Shown in pieces: positions 1 to 7,914 of a stretch of 64,000 bases of DNA (position 1 is its first letter; the number at the start of each line of letters is the position of its first letter). The DNA is from Arsukibacterium tuosuense (GTDB lineage: Bacteria > Pseudomonadota > Gammaproteobacteria > Enterobacterales > Alteromonadaceae), in assembly GCF_900215315.1 (NCBI RefSeq), contig NZ_OBEB01000009.1, positions 62,001 through 126,000 of the forward strand, given 5' to 3'. The position numbers were made by a program, and so were the translations under genes. Under the pieces are notes generated by a model, which did no database searches, was not told where the DNA came from, and was given only the letters and a program-made list of their open reading frames with translations.

Positions 1-666
1 CTGACTTTCCGGATGCTGTAGTAGTAACCAGTCGCGGTTTAAATCAAACCAGTAGTGGTTGGGCCGGCCATTTGGCCAGGGTTCAATGTGCTCGCGATGC
101 TGCGGGTCAGCAACCGGCTTACTGCCTCTGTGCATATTTGCCCAAGACGCGAACCTATCATGACCATCCGGGTTAAGACTGGGCTGAATTAAAATTACTG
201 CCCGGCTGAGCCAGGCTGCAACTTCTTCAGTTTCCACCGCAGTTAAATAATGAGCCAGCACCATTGCAGCGTTGGCAGCACTGGGTTCATTGCCATGCAC
301 ACCATAACCCAGCCAGATAACAATGGGGGCGTCGCTGGCGATGTTTTTATCCTGTTTAGCCTGCTGCAGATGTTGTTGTCGGATGTCGTCTAACCGGCGT
401 AAATTCTCAGGCGATGAAATAACCAGTTGCAGCAAGGGTCGCTGTTCGTGGCTGTAGCCGATTACCTCCAGCATGGCTTTATCTGACTGGCTGGCCAATT
501 GCTCGAAATAGCGCTGAATTTGATCATGCCGGGCATGCCAGTCACCCACCGGGTGACCAAGGGTTTGTTGCGGCGAGGGTAGTCTGGGATCTACCGACTC
601 ATTAAAATACTGCGCCTGCGCCGATACGGCCCAGAGTGCGAAAAAAACCACTACACTCAGTTTCAT
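1..666 (-). CDS. M14-family zinc carboxypeptidase, partial (C-terminal end outside window)
   Basis: The first 222 codons of a secreted metallopeptidase are present; the rest lies beyond the left edge. The start is the ATG at 664-666. Residues 1-18 form a signal peptide ending in SAQA, so the enzyme should act in the periplasm or outside. A typical M14 zinc motif HGNE is at residues 124-127, followed by an NPDG motif, both as in zinc carboxypeptidases. M14 enzymes remove C-terminal residues from peptides. The substrate cannot be read from this part. The gene is divergent from nfuA, with 129 bp between them, and there is no sign of a frameshift in the visible part. Confidence 0.85.
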   Translation of the reverse strand, partial: MKLSVVVFFALWAVSAQAQYFNESVDPRLPSPQQTLGHPVGDWHARHDQIQRYFEQLASQSDKAMLEVIGYSHEQRPLLQLVISSPENLRRLDDIRQQHLQQAKQDKNIASDAPIVIWLGYGVHGNEPSAANAAMVLAHYLTAVETEEVAAWLSRAVILIQPSLNPDGHDRFASWANMHRGSKPVADPQHREHIEPWPNGRPNHYWFDLNRDWLLLQHPESQ

Positions 667-755
667 GCCTGTTTCCTTTAAAATTTTTGCGCGTCCAGTT
701 AGCCAGAAACTGCTGCAAAACTCAAGCAGGGCTGGCATCAGCGCCAGACTCGGAG

Positions 756-761
756 TATGAT
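756..761 (+). promoter_or_regulatory. Candidate -10 element of the nfuA promoter
   Basis: TATGAT lies 35 bp upstream of the nfuA start. No good -35 hexamer is visible 17 bp upstream (TGGCAT). A start of transcription near 768 would place the neighbouring IscR-like box over the start site. This is prediction by eye only. Confidence 0.35.
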
Positions 762-766
762 AGTCA

Positions 767-791
767 TTAACCTAGTAATTTAGTCAGGTAC
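767..791 (+). promoter_or_regulatory. Candidate IscR type-1 binding site upstream of nfuA
   Basis: The 25 bp at 767-791 match the IscR type-1 consensus (ATASYYGACTRWWW then YAGTCRRSTAT) at about 20 positions. The right half TAGTCAGGTAC matches at 10 of 11. In E. coli, nfuA is repressed by [2Fe-2S]-IscR through a type-1 site, so the position upstream of nfuA fits. The site ends four bases before the start codon and overlaps the AGG of the ribosome binding site. No iscR gene lies in the window. Confidence 0.55.
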
Positions 792-795
792 TAAG

Positions 796-1374
796 ATGAT
801 TTCTATTTCAGAACAGGCGCAAGCCCATTTTGCAAAGCTGCTGGAAAAACAAGCTGCCGGTACCAGCATCCGGGTATTTGTTGTTAACCCAGGCACGGCT
901 CAGGCGGAGTGTGGCGTATCTTATTGTCCGGCCGACGCCATTGAAGATACCGATATTCAAATTGAATTCAATGGCTTTAACGCTGTAGTTGACGCAGAGA
1001 GCAAACCGTTTCTGGTCGATGCCGAAATCGATTTTGTGACCGATCAGATGGGCTCGCAACTTACTTTAAAAGCGCCGAACGCCAAAGTGCGTAAGGTGAA
1101 TGACAACGCTCCGTTAATGGAGCGGGTCCAGTATGTGATTGATGCCGAAATAAACCCGCAGCTGGCAAACCACGGTGGCCGGGTATCGGTTATGGAATTA
1201 ACTGACGATGGCGTCGCAGTACTGCAATTTGGCGGTGGCTGTAATGGCTGCTCTCAGGTCGATTTAACCCTGAAAGAAGGCATCGAGAAAGAACTACTGG
1301 CACGGTTCACTGGCGAACTAAATGGCGTTCGCGATATTACCGAGCACCAGCGTGGTGAACACTCATACTATTAA
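796..1374 (+). CDS. nfuA: Fe-S biogenesis protein NfuA
   Basis: This 192-residue protein is very close to E. coli NfuA along its length, including the C-terminal end [10 protein letters not shown]. The N-terminal half is the degenerate A-type scaffold domain (CGVSYC at residues 39-44). The C-terminal half is the Nfu domain with the cluster-binding C149-x-x-C152 motif in GGGCNGC. NfuA carries a [4Fe-4S] cluster and delivers it to cytoplasmic apoproteins, mainly under oxidative stress or iron limitation. The gene looks monocistronic: it has its own candidate IscR-controlled promoter and is followed by a hairpin terminator. Confidence 0.97.
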   Translation: MISISEQAQAHFAKLLEKQAAGTSIRVFVVNPGTAQAECGVSYCPADAIEDTDIQIEFNGFNAVVDAESKPFLVDAEIDFVTDQMGSQLTLKAPNAKVRKVNDNAPLMERVQYVIDAEINPQLANHGGRVSVMELTDDGVAVLQFGGGCNGCSQVDLTLKEGIEKELLARFTGELNGVRDITEHQRGEHSYY

Positions 1375-1398
1375 GCCAACGCCCAATTATGATATAAC

Positions 1399-1430
1399 AA
1401 CCCTGGTACAGGTTAGCTACCGGGGTTTTT
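1399..1430 (+). terminator. Rho-independent terminator after nfuA, abutting the next start codon
   Basis: A 10-bp stem (1399-1408 with 1418-1427, one G-U pair) closes a 9-base loop and runs into five T residues at 1426-1430. The very next base is the A of the ATG at 1431. The GGGG of the right arm is the only ribosome-binding-like sequence before that ATG, so the hairpin may also affect its translation. Confidence 0.7.
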
Positions 1431-2453
1431 ATGCGTTTTTTTGTCACCTTCTTTTTCAGCTTAAATATTTTTCTGAGCTTATTGCTGCCGGCTCAGGCGG
1501 CTGTAATGTTGATTTACCATCATGTTGCTGATGATACCCCGCGGGTCAGCAGTGTGACTGCCGAAGAGTTACGCCAACACCTGCAGTATCTGCAAGATAA
1601 CAAATTCGAGGTTATTGGCCTTGATGTGCTTATCGGCCAGTTGCAAAACAACAAGCCCATTGCCGACAATGCGGTCGTGATCACCTTTGATGACAGTTTC
1701 GAAAACAACTACACCACTGCGCACCCGATCCTGATGGAGTTTGGCTATCCCTATACCATTTTTATCAGCCCCGGCAGTATCGACAACCGGGTGGGTCCGG
1801 TGCTTAGCTGGGAGCAGGTCAGAAAAATGGCAGCTGATGGCGTGTTGGTCGCTAACCACGCGATGAATCACGAACATATGACCAGGCGGCAGCCTGATGA
1901 AAGCGACGCCGACTGGCTGGCCCGGATGGAGCAAAATATTCTGGATGCTGAACGGCGGATAAAACAGGAAACCGGCCAGAGTCATCAATGGCTGGCCTAC
2001 CCCTACGGTGAGTTTAACAATAAGCTTGAAGCATTAGTTGAAAAACTCGGGTTCATCGGAATCGGTCAGCAATCTGGCGCTATTGGCCCTGCTACCCTGC
2101 TTACCCGTATACCACGCTACCCGGCGGCCGGTCAGTATGCAGATCTTTCTAAGCTTGCCCAGAAATTGCGCACCCTGGCTTTTAATATTACGGATTATTT
2201 AGCTGCTGATCAGCAAATAAGCGCCAACCCTCCTACGCTGCGTCTGCAGCTGGAAGTTAGAGATTTTCTGCCGGGCCAGTTACGCTGCTATGCCGGTACC
2301 GATACTCTTGAGCCTAAATGGCTTAACGATAGTACCTTTGAAGTTACAGCCAGCAAGCCCGTTAATCGCGGCCGCAGCCGCTATAACTGTACCGCACCGT
2401 CGCTTAGTAAAAAGGGTTATTTCTACTGGTATTCGCAACCCTGGTTAAATTAA
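1431..2453 (+). CDS. Secreted polysaccharide deacetylase family protein (NodB fold)
   Basis: The 340-residue protein has a signal peptide (residues 1-23, cut after PAQA) and a NodB-type carbohydrate esterase 4 domain over roughly residues 25-235. Visible motifs are the metal- and base-bearing TFDDS and the H-x3-H pair in NHAMNHEHM, plus YPYGE. Such enzymes remove N-acetyl groups from extracellular or periplasmic polysaccharide. The last 100 residues have no domain I can name. The chosen ATG directly follows the nfuA terminator and has only GGGG six bases upstream as ribosome binding site. The gene ends in a 4-bp convergent overlap with the SCO gene. Substrate unknown. Confidence 0.85.
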   Translation: MRFFVTFFFSLNIFLSLLLPAQAAVMLIYHHVADDTPRVSSVTAEELRQHLQYLQDNKFEVIGLDVLIGQLQNNKPIADNAVVITFDDSFENNYTTAHPILMEFGYPYTIFISPGSIDNRVGPVLSWEQVRKMAADGVLVANHAMNHEHMTRRQPDESDADWLARMEQNILDAERRIKQETGQSHQWLAYPYGEFNNKLEALVEKLGFIGIGQQSGAIGPATLLTRIPRYPAAGQYADLSKLAQKLRTLAFNITDYLAADQQISANPPTLRLQLEVRDFLPGQLRCYAGTDTLEPKWLNDSTFEVTASKPVNRGRSRYNCTAPSLSKKGYFYWYSQPWLN

Positions 2454-3091
2454 TGAAGTTTTAATTGATTCAGTACCAACGGGAAGTCGCTTAGTAGCTG
2501 CTCTCTGTTAATAAGTGGCACCTCACCAGGCGCCATTTCAGGTTTAAAAATAGCAGCGACCTGCCCCTGCGGGTTAATTAACACCACTGACGCACTATGA
2601 TCTACCAGATAGTCCTGTTCAGTGGTGCTGCTCATGGCATACATTAAGCCCAGCTCCCGGACAAAAGGAAACAACTGATCGTGGCCGGCGGTTAAGCCGG
2701 TTAATGCCGGTTGCTTAAAATAATCGACATATTGCTTCAGTTGTTCGGGGGTATCGCGCTGTGGATCAACCGAAATAAACCAGATTTGCAATGGTTGTTC
2801 CACGGTTGCGGCCAGCTCTTGCTGCACGCCGGCCAGCTTGGCCAGGGTTAACGGACAAATATCCGGGCAAAATGTGTAGCCAACGAAGGCCAGGGTCCAT
2901 TTGTCCATTAAATCTGCCCGGCCCCGTGGCTTATTATCCTGATCAAGCAGGGTAAACTCTGTCAGATTACGCGGTTGCGGATAGACCAGAGCCTGCTCTG
3001 GTAGGGGCTTATGCTGCCAGAGCAAATACAGCATTACCCCGGCGACAACGGCGGCGGCAGAGAGCATTAAGATGATTAGATTACGAAACAT
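2450..3091 (-). CDS. SCO1/SenC family copper chaperone for cytochrome c oxidase
   Basis: The 213-residue protein has an N-terminal membrane anchor (residues about 5-24) and a thioredoxin-fold SCO domain. The copper ligands of the family are all present: C75 and C79 in FCPDICP and H166 in VDHSAS. SCO proteins deliver copper to, or keep reduced, the CuA centre of oxidase subunit II in the periplasm. It is the last gene of the oxidase operon, overlapping the end of ctaB by 11 bp, so it is probably translationally coupled to it. Confidence 0.93.
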   Translation of the reverse strand: MFRNLIILMLSAAAVVAGVMLYLLWQHKPLPEQALVYPQPRNLTEFTLLDQDNKPRGRADLMDKWTLAFVGYTFCPDICPLTLAKLAGVQQELAATVEQPLQIWFISVDPQRDTPEQLKQYVDYFKQPALTGLTAGHDQLFPFVRELGLMYAMSSTTEQDYLVDHSASVVLINPQGQVAAIFKPEMAPGEVPLINREQLLSDFPLVLNQLKLH

Positions 3092-3992
3092 AAAAGGGTG
3101 ATACCTTAAAGTAGTGATCGACCAGTAACACCAGGAACAGCACCATCAAATGGATAATAGAGAATTTAAAGGTTGCCATTGCTGTTTTGCTGTCCGCATT
3201 AAATTTTAACTTCCAGGCGTATTGTAAAAACCGAAAATTCAGGATGGTGCTGCCCAGCAGATACACAGCACCCGTCATACCCACGATATATGGCAACAAA
3301 CACACCAGACACAACAACACTGTGTATAGCAAAATGGCGCTTTTGGTGTACTCAATGCCGTGAGTCACCGGCAGCATCGGCATATTGACCTTGGCATAGT
3401 CATCGCGGCGGTGAATTGCCAGCGCCCAGAAATGTGGTGGTGTCCAGGCGAAAATGATCATCACCAGCAGCAGGGCATAACCATGAATTTCACCGGTCAC
3501 CGCTGTCCAGCCCAATAACGGCGGCATGGCACCGGCCAGGCCACCAATTACGATATTCTGTGGCGTAGCGCGTTTTAAAAACATGGTATACACCACGGCA
3601 TAACCAAATAAACTGAGTAGGGTCAGCCAGGCCGTCAGTGGGTTAACGCCAATATATAATAATACAAAACCGGTGGCGGCCAGGGCACAGGCAAATGCCA
3701 CGGCTTGCTGCGAACTTACCCGGCCTTTCGCAACGGGCCGGCTGTGAGTCCGGGCCATCTGGGCATCAATCCGCTGATCGACTACATGATTCAGTGCCGC
3801 CGCAGCGCCTGATAATAAACCGATACCAATGGTAGCGAATACCACAACGGCAACGTCCGGCAAGCCGGGTGACGCCAGCATCATGCCCACCCAGGCCGTT
3901 AGTACCAGTAACGCCACTACTTTTGGTTTAGTGAGTTCCAGATAATCGCGCCAGCGGGAAACTCCGTGTCGCGCTGCTAATATTGTTGCCAT
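3081..3992 (-). CDS. ctaB: Protoheme IX farnesyltransferase (heme O synthase)
   Basis: The 303-residue integral membrane protein of the UbiA prenyltransferase family transfers a farnesyl group to heme b to make heme O. It carries the aspartate-rich site [19 protein letters not shown] near residues 68-86, and about nine hydrophobic segments. The length matches CtaB/CyoE enzymes. It lies directly after ctaA (the stop of ctaA and the start of ctaB are adjacent), so heme O and heme A synthesis are encoded next to each other in the oxidase operon. The symbol cyoE is also used; ctaB is preferred because the operon encodes a heme A oxidase. Confidence 0.95.
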   Translation of the reverse strand: MATILAARHGVSRWRDYLELTKPKVVALLVLTAWVGMMLASPGLPDVAVVVFATIGIGLLSGAAAALNHVVDQRIDAQMARTHSRPVAKGRVSSQQAVAFACALAATGFVLLYIGVNPLTAWLTLLSLFGYAVVYTMFLKRATPQNIVIGGLAGAMPPLLGWTAVTGEIHGYALLLVMIIFAWTPPHFWALAIHRRDDYAKVNMPMLPVTHGIEYTKSAILLYTVLLCLVCLLPYIVGMTGAVYLLGSTILNFRFLQYAWKLKFNADSKTAMATFKFSIIHLMVLFLVLLVDHYFKVSPFYVS

Positions 3993-4988
3993 TTACGCCT
4001 CCCTGCCAACGGGGCGGTAGAGTTGATACACCACCACCACCATGATCATCAGTAAGTTCGCCCCGACAAAATTGTGTGCTACGGCATTAACCAGTGGTAA
4101 ATGCAGTACTACATTTAGCAGGCCCAGAATAAATTGCAATAACAATATCACGCCAGTTGCCAAAGCAAACTTACGCATTATTGACGTTTGAGCATGCCGA
4201 TACAGACTTACAGCAAACCAGCTAACCACACCAAGTGTAATATAAGCGCCCAAGCGGTGAAACACATGAACCGTCTGCCGGGCCTCCGCTGACATTACAC
4301 CATATTCGTAATCGCTGTATCCCAGATGTAAGTCAAAGGCTTCATCCAGCGCCAGCCGGCTGACCCAGCCTGCTTCACAAACCGGCAGCTCAATACAGGC
4401 CAGCGCCGCATAATTAGCGGCGGTCCAGCCACCGAGGCCAATTTGTACCATTACCACTATGGCCGCGCCAACTGCCAATGGCTTTAATTTTTCCAAAGCA
4501 GGTTCCACCACCCGCAATGTGGGTGTCAGCTGCATCCAGTACAACGCCAGTAAGCAATAAAGCGTAAAGCCACCCAGTAAATGGGCCAGCACCACTATCG
4601 GTAGTAAGCTCATGGTGACCGTCCAGGCACCTAATGCTGCCTGACATATCACTAAAAGTAGTAGCACCGCCGGCAAAGTACGTGGCTGGCGTGCTTTACT
4701 GATCATACTGGAAATAAACAGTGCAGCAATTAACAAACCCAGAGTACCTGCCAGATAACGATGGATCATTTCATTCCAGGCTTTTTGTGGCTCCAGTGGC
4801 CGTTCAGGGAACGCCTGCGCTGCAATTGCAACGCTTTCTGGCTTTTCGGGTACCTTCAGAAATCCATAACAGCCAGGCCAGTCCGGACAACCGAGACCGG
4901 CATCAGTCAGCCGGGTAAAGGCGCCATAAATAATCACCACCATCGTCAAGATTAAGGTAAAGGAAACCAACCACTTATGTCTGGTCAT
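3993..4988 (-). CDS. ctaA: Heme A synthase (COX15/CtaA family)
   Basis: The 331-residue membrane protein has eight predicted transmembrane segments. It shows the family's N-terminal GAFTRLTDAGLGCPDWPGC motif (residues about 22-40) and heme-ligand histidines in IHRYLAG, VLAHLLGG, FHRLGAY and VAHNFVG. It converts heme O to heme A for the aa3 centre of cytochrome oxidase. A cysteine pair (ACIELPVC) in a periplasmic loop is also typical. It overlaps the preceding hypothetical gene by 4 bp and touches ctaB, showing tight coupling. Confidence 0.95.
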   Translation of the reverse strand: MTRHKWLVSFTLILTMVVIIYGAFTRLTDAGLGCPDWPGCYGFLKVPEKPESVAIAAQAFPERPLEPQKAWNEMIHRYLAGTLGLLIAALFISSMISKARQPRTLPAVLLLLVICQAALGAWTVTMSLLPIVVLAHLLGGFTLYCLLALYWMQLTPTLRVVEPALEKLKPLAVGAAIVVMVQIGLGGWTAANYAALACIELPVCEAGWVSRLALDEAFDLHLGYSDYEYGVMSAEARQTVHVFHRLGAYITLGVVSWFAVSLYRHAQTSIMRKFALATGVILLLQFILGLLNVVLHLPLVNAVAHNFVGANLLMIMVVVVYQLYRPVGREA

Positions 4989-5500
4989 ACGCTGGTCCTG
5001 TCATAATTTAATAGTTTCAATAAGTCATAACGGATATTGCGGGCAACATCTGCCATTTCAGCCTGCTGCTCCGGCATCGGATAACTCAGCAGCACCAGCC
5101 CTTTCTGATCTACCAACAGTATTTTTTGTTGCAGTGATGCAGTATCCATAATTTCTGTTTGTTGCTGAATAAACATCGGATAAACATCAGCGTCAGTTAA
5201 TGGCCCAACCACTACCGGTTGCACCTGCTCCTGCTTGCGGCCAAGGCCAATATATAGCTGTTTTACGGTATGTAAGGCATTCTGACAACGCTGCTGGCAG
5301 GGCGTATCAGTCAGCAATACTATCCGCCAGTGTTTTTTCTGGCCGCTAATATCGTCCAGTAAAAAAATTTCCTGCTCCAGCCAAACACCTTTGCTGGATG
5401 AGCCAGGATTAAACCAACCCAATTCCAGCACTAGTTTTGCTGCTGCCAGTGGCAATACACAACATATTACAAACAGCAGCATAAATTTATTCTTGTTCAT
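4985..5500 (-). CDS. Membrane-anchored hypothetical protein of the oxidase operon, possibly SCO-like
   Basis: I do not recognise a named family. The 171-residue protein starts at the ATG whose complement ends at 5500; a longer frame extends to 5542 but lies inside the SURF1 coding sequence. Residues 5-27 form a membrane anchor, so the rest is probably periplasmic. The layout resembles a thioredoxin/SCO fold: a strand (WRIVLLTDTP) leads into C68QQRC72, a CxxxC pair spaced as in SCO, and a late strand KILLVDQKG resembles the [11 protein letters not shown] strand. The third SCO copper ligand, a histidine, is missing at the matching place. It overlaps SURF1 by 14 bp and ctaA by 4 bp. A role in oxidase assembly is inferred from context. 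Confidence 0.75.
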   Translation of the reverse strand: MNKNKFMLLFVICCVLPLAAAKLVLELGWFNPGSSSKGVWLEQEIFLLDDISGQKKHWRIVLLTDTPCQQRCQNALHTVKQLYIGLGRKQEQVQPVVVGPLTDADVYPMFIQQQTEIMDTASLQQKILLVDQKGLVLLSYPMPEQQAEMADVARNIRYDLLKLLNYDRTSV

Positions 5501-6218
5501 TTTCTCTCCCGCTGCGCCGGGCAGCAGCAAGTGCCACTGCAACTACGGCGATTGCCAGCATAAACCATTGAAAAGCGTAGCCATGGTGTTTTTCAGGGGG
5601 CATAACCACCGCCTGGTAATGAGGTAAAAAAGGACTTTCCTCCTGTTGATACAGCAGAAACGGATATGCACTGACGGGTAGCTGGGCTGCCATTTGTTCC
5701 AGCTCTGGCTGTTGAATGCGCTGTGGCCATCCTGCGCCTTCGGTATTTTGGCCCAGCCGGAACCCGCCCACTTTGCTACGAACAAGTCCCTGCAGTTGCA
5801 ATTGCTCTGGAATATTAAGCTCTGGCAGCACGGCCCGGCTGCTGCCAGCGGCCACCCAGCCAAGATTAACCAACAGAGGCCGGCTTTTGGCCGTGCTCTG
5901 CACCGGAACAATCACATCGTAGCCCACCTTACCATCAACAATCTGATTATCCAGTAGCCAGACGTAGGGCTTAAGCCAGTATCCTGCACCGGCAAATAAC
6001 ACCCCATCTGCCTGCTCTGCACTCAGCACGGCCAGCTGTTGCCAGTTCAATTCGCCCTGTTGCTGGAGTTGTTCAAGTTGACTGATTTGGATAGCTTTTT
6101 CTTCTGCACGTTGCAACTGCCAATAGCCAAGCTTGCTTAAAATAATAAAAGCCGTCACAGTAATCAGCAACCACACTTTGTGAATGCCAAAATAGCGGCC
6201 AAATATTTTAAGCTGCAT
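5487..6218 (-). CDS. SURF1 family oxidase assembly protein
   Basis: The 243-residue protein has the SURF1 topology: one transmembrane segment near residues 15-30, a long periplasmic domain, and a second segment near residues 212-230 just before the C-terminus. Family motifs are visible: LGYWQLQRAEEK after the first helix, VNLGWVAAG in the middle and HHGYAFQWF before the last helix. SURF1 helps insert heme A into subunit I of cytochrome oxidase. It is followed by the 171-residue hypothetical protein (14-bp overlap) and preceded on the opposite strand by a DUF2909 gene. Confidence 0.92.
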   Translation of the reverse strand: MQLKIFGRYFGIHKVWLLITVTAFIILSKLGYWQLQRAEEKAIQISQLEQLQQQGELNWQQLAVLSAEQADGVLFAGAGYWLKPYVWLLDNQIVDGKVGYDVIVPVQSTAKSRPLLVNLGWVAAGSSRAVLPELNIPEQLQLQGLVRSKVGGFRLGQNTEGAGWPQRIQQPELEQMAAQLPVSAYPFLLYQQEESPFLPHYQAVVMPPEKHHGYAFQWFMLAIAVVAVALAAARRSGRENEQE

Positions 6219-6244
6219 AGCTTGCGAACCGGAGATTAAGAAAG

Positions 6245-6454
6245 ATGTTGTTTAAGCTTGTTATCATTGCACTACTACTATTTATTGTTTTCAACCTGTT
6301 CCGGGCAGGTTTCATCATGCTTAGAAACGATCCGGAACAAACACAAATGTCCCGTTATCTCGGACGCCGGGTTTTCTATTCTGTACTGGTATTGCTGCTT
6401 CTTTTGCTGGCAATGGCCCTGGGGTGGATCACGCCCAACCCCAGACCTTACTAA
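6245..6454 (+). CDS. DUF2909 twin transmembrane protein
   Basis: This 69-residue protein consists of two hydrophobic helices (residues 1-25 and 44-64) joined by a short basic loop with RNDPEQTQMSRYLGRR. This pattern is that of DUF2909, a small family often found beside cytochrome oxidase genes in Gammaproteobacteria. Its function is unknown. It is read against the surrounding oxidase operon, 26 bp from the SURF1 start and 9 bp from the ctaE stop. The frame is well used and the protein fits a known family, so it is a real gene rather than a shadow. Confidence 0.85.
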   Translation: MLFKLVIIALLLFIVFNLFRAGFIMLRNDPEQTQMSRYLGRRVFYSVLVLLLLLLAMALGWITPNPRPY

Positions 6455-6463
6455 GCTGCGTGG

Positions 6464-7345
6464 TTACAGGATATAAACAATAACAAACAGACAAATCCAG
6501 ACCACATCAACAAAGTGCCAGTACCAGGCTGCGGCCTGAAAGGCAAAATGTTTCTCAGGGGTGAAATGCCCCTTCAGCACCCGGAAAAATACAAACAACA
6601 GAATGATAGCACCCAGGGTAACGTGCAAGCCGTGAAAGCCGGTCAGCAGGAAAAACGTATTGCCGTAAAAACCAGAGTCCAGTCGCAGGCCTAAATCGCG
6701 GTAAGCATGAATATATTCATATACCTGCAGGCCTAAGAAAGTTGCACCTAACAATAATGTCAGTAATAACATCAACTTTAACTGACCGCGCTTTTGCTGT
6801 TCCAACCCGGTATGAGCAAAATGCAGGGTAACCGATGATATTACCAGAATAGCGGTATTGATCAGCGGCAAACCTGTCCACGGCATGGCCTGGGTTTCAA
6901 TGCCGCCAGGTGTCTTTACCAATGGCCACACGGGTTCAAAGTTGGGCCATAACAGCTCGAAGGTCATGGCATTATTGCTGGAGCCCCCAAGCCACTGCAT
7001 GGCAATCATCCGACCATAAAACAGCGCGCCAAAAAACGCCATAAAGAACATTACTTCAGAGACAATAAACCAGCTCATGCCCTGGCGGAACGAGCGGTCC
7101 ATCTGATTGCTGTATAAGCCACTCATCGACTCATCAATAACATTTCTAAACCAGCCAACCAGCATAAATACCAGTATGGCAAAACCTGCCAACAACAAAT
7201 AGCCACCAAAACCGCTTTGCTGTTTACTGATATCAATTACAAAGTGGCCGGCACCAAAAGCAATGCAAAACAATGCTATGGCACCAACTATCGGCCAAGG
7301 GCTCTGCGCGGGAACATAATATTTTTCATAGGTTTTTGTTGTCAT
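6464..7345 (-). CDS. ctaE: Cytochrome c oxidase subunit III
   Basis: The 293-residue protein has seven hydrophobic segments and the subunit III motifs HFVDVVWICLF at the C-terminus, ESMSGLYSNQMDRSFRQGM and GFHGLHV. The start chosen is the ATG for MTTKTYEKYY, one base beyond the ctaG stop; an in-frame longer version would run back into ctaG. Subunit III stabilises the proton-pumping core of heme-copper oxidases in the inner membrane. It lies fourth in the oxidase operon, as in other cta operons. Confidence 0.95.
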   Translation of the reverse strand: MTTKTYEKYYVPAQSPWPIVGAIALFCIAFGAGHFVIDISKQQSGFGGYLLLAGFAILVFMLVGWFRNVIDESMSGLYSNQMDRSFRQGMSWFIVSEVMFFMAFFGALFYGRMIAMQWLGGSSNNAMTFELLWPNFEPVWPLVKTPGGIETQAMPWTGLPLINTAILVISSVTLHFAHTGLEQQKRGQLKLMLLLTLLLGATFLGLQVYEYIHAYRDLGLRLDSGFYGNTFFLLTGFHGLHVTLGAIILLFVFFRVLKGHFTPEKHFAFQAAAWYWHFVDVVWICLFVIVYIL

Positions 7346-7346
7346 C

Positions 7347-7904
7347 TTATTCCCCAATATTATCCTGTTGTGGTTGCTGTGCTGCCCACGCCTGAGTGAC
7401 ATCGTATAAGGTGTAATTCAGGGTTATAGTATTAAATTGTGCCGGCAAGGCCGGATCCACATAAAACTGTAACGGCATCAGCATATCTTTGCCGCCAGCC
7501 AGTTGTTGCTGGCTAAAGCAAAAACATTCAATTTTGTTAAAATACAGCGCAGCCTGGCCTGGCGATACTGACGGCACTGCCTGGCCAACAATCATCCGGC
7601 CGGTAGGGTTCTCTGCCAGATAATTCATGATATGAATTTCACCGGGGTGCACCTTCATACTATGTACTTCCGGTTTAAACACCCATGGCATGTCTTTATT
7701 GGGCCGCGCCAGAAACTCAATGGTTATTTCACGGCTGGTATCAACAATGGCATTGTCGCCAGTTGCTGCTACCGCCGCGGTTTTGCCATTAATACCTGTT
7801 ATGTCGCAAAACACGTCGTAAAGCGGCACCAGGGCAAAACCAAAACCAAACATTGCCAGCGTTACCAGCAGCAGCTTGCCAATTAATGGTTTGTTTTGCG
7901 CCAT
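7347..7904 (-). CDS. ctaG: Cytochrome c oxidase assembly protein Cox11/CtaG
   Basis: The 185-residue protein has one N-terminal membrane anchor (residues about 7-27) followed by a periplasmic domain. It carries the Cox11 copper motif KIECFCFSQQ at residues about 124-133 and VPLYDVFCDITG after the anchor. Cox11 supplies copper to the CuB site of subunit I. The gene sits between ctaD and ctaE, its usual place, 10 bp after ctaD. Confidence 0.95.
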   Translation of the reverse strand: MAQNKPLIGKLLLVTLAMFGFGFALVPLYDVFCDITGINGKTAAVAATGDNAIVDTSREITIEFLARPNKDMPWVFKPEVHSMKVHPGEIHIMNYLAENPTGRMIVGQAVPSVSPGQAALYFNKIECFCFSQQQLAGGKDMLMPLQFYVDPALPAQFNTITLNYTLYDVTQAWAAQQPQQDNIGE

Positions 7905-7914
7905 GGCTGACTCC

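Noticed and set aside
1..666. M14 peptidase as a truncated pseudogene
   Set aside because: It is cut only by the window edge; the visible frame is intact and the zinc motif is present.
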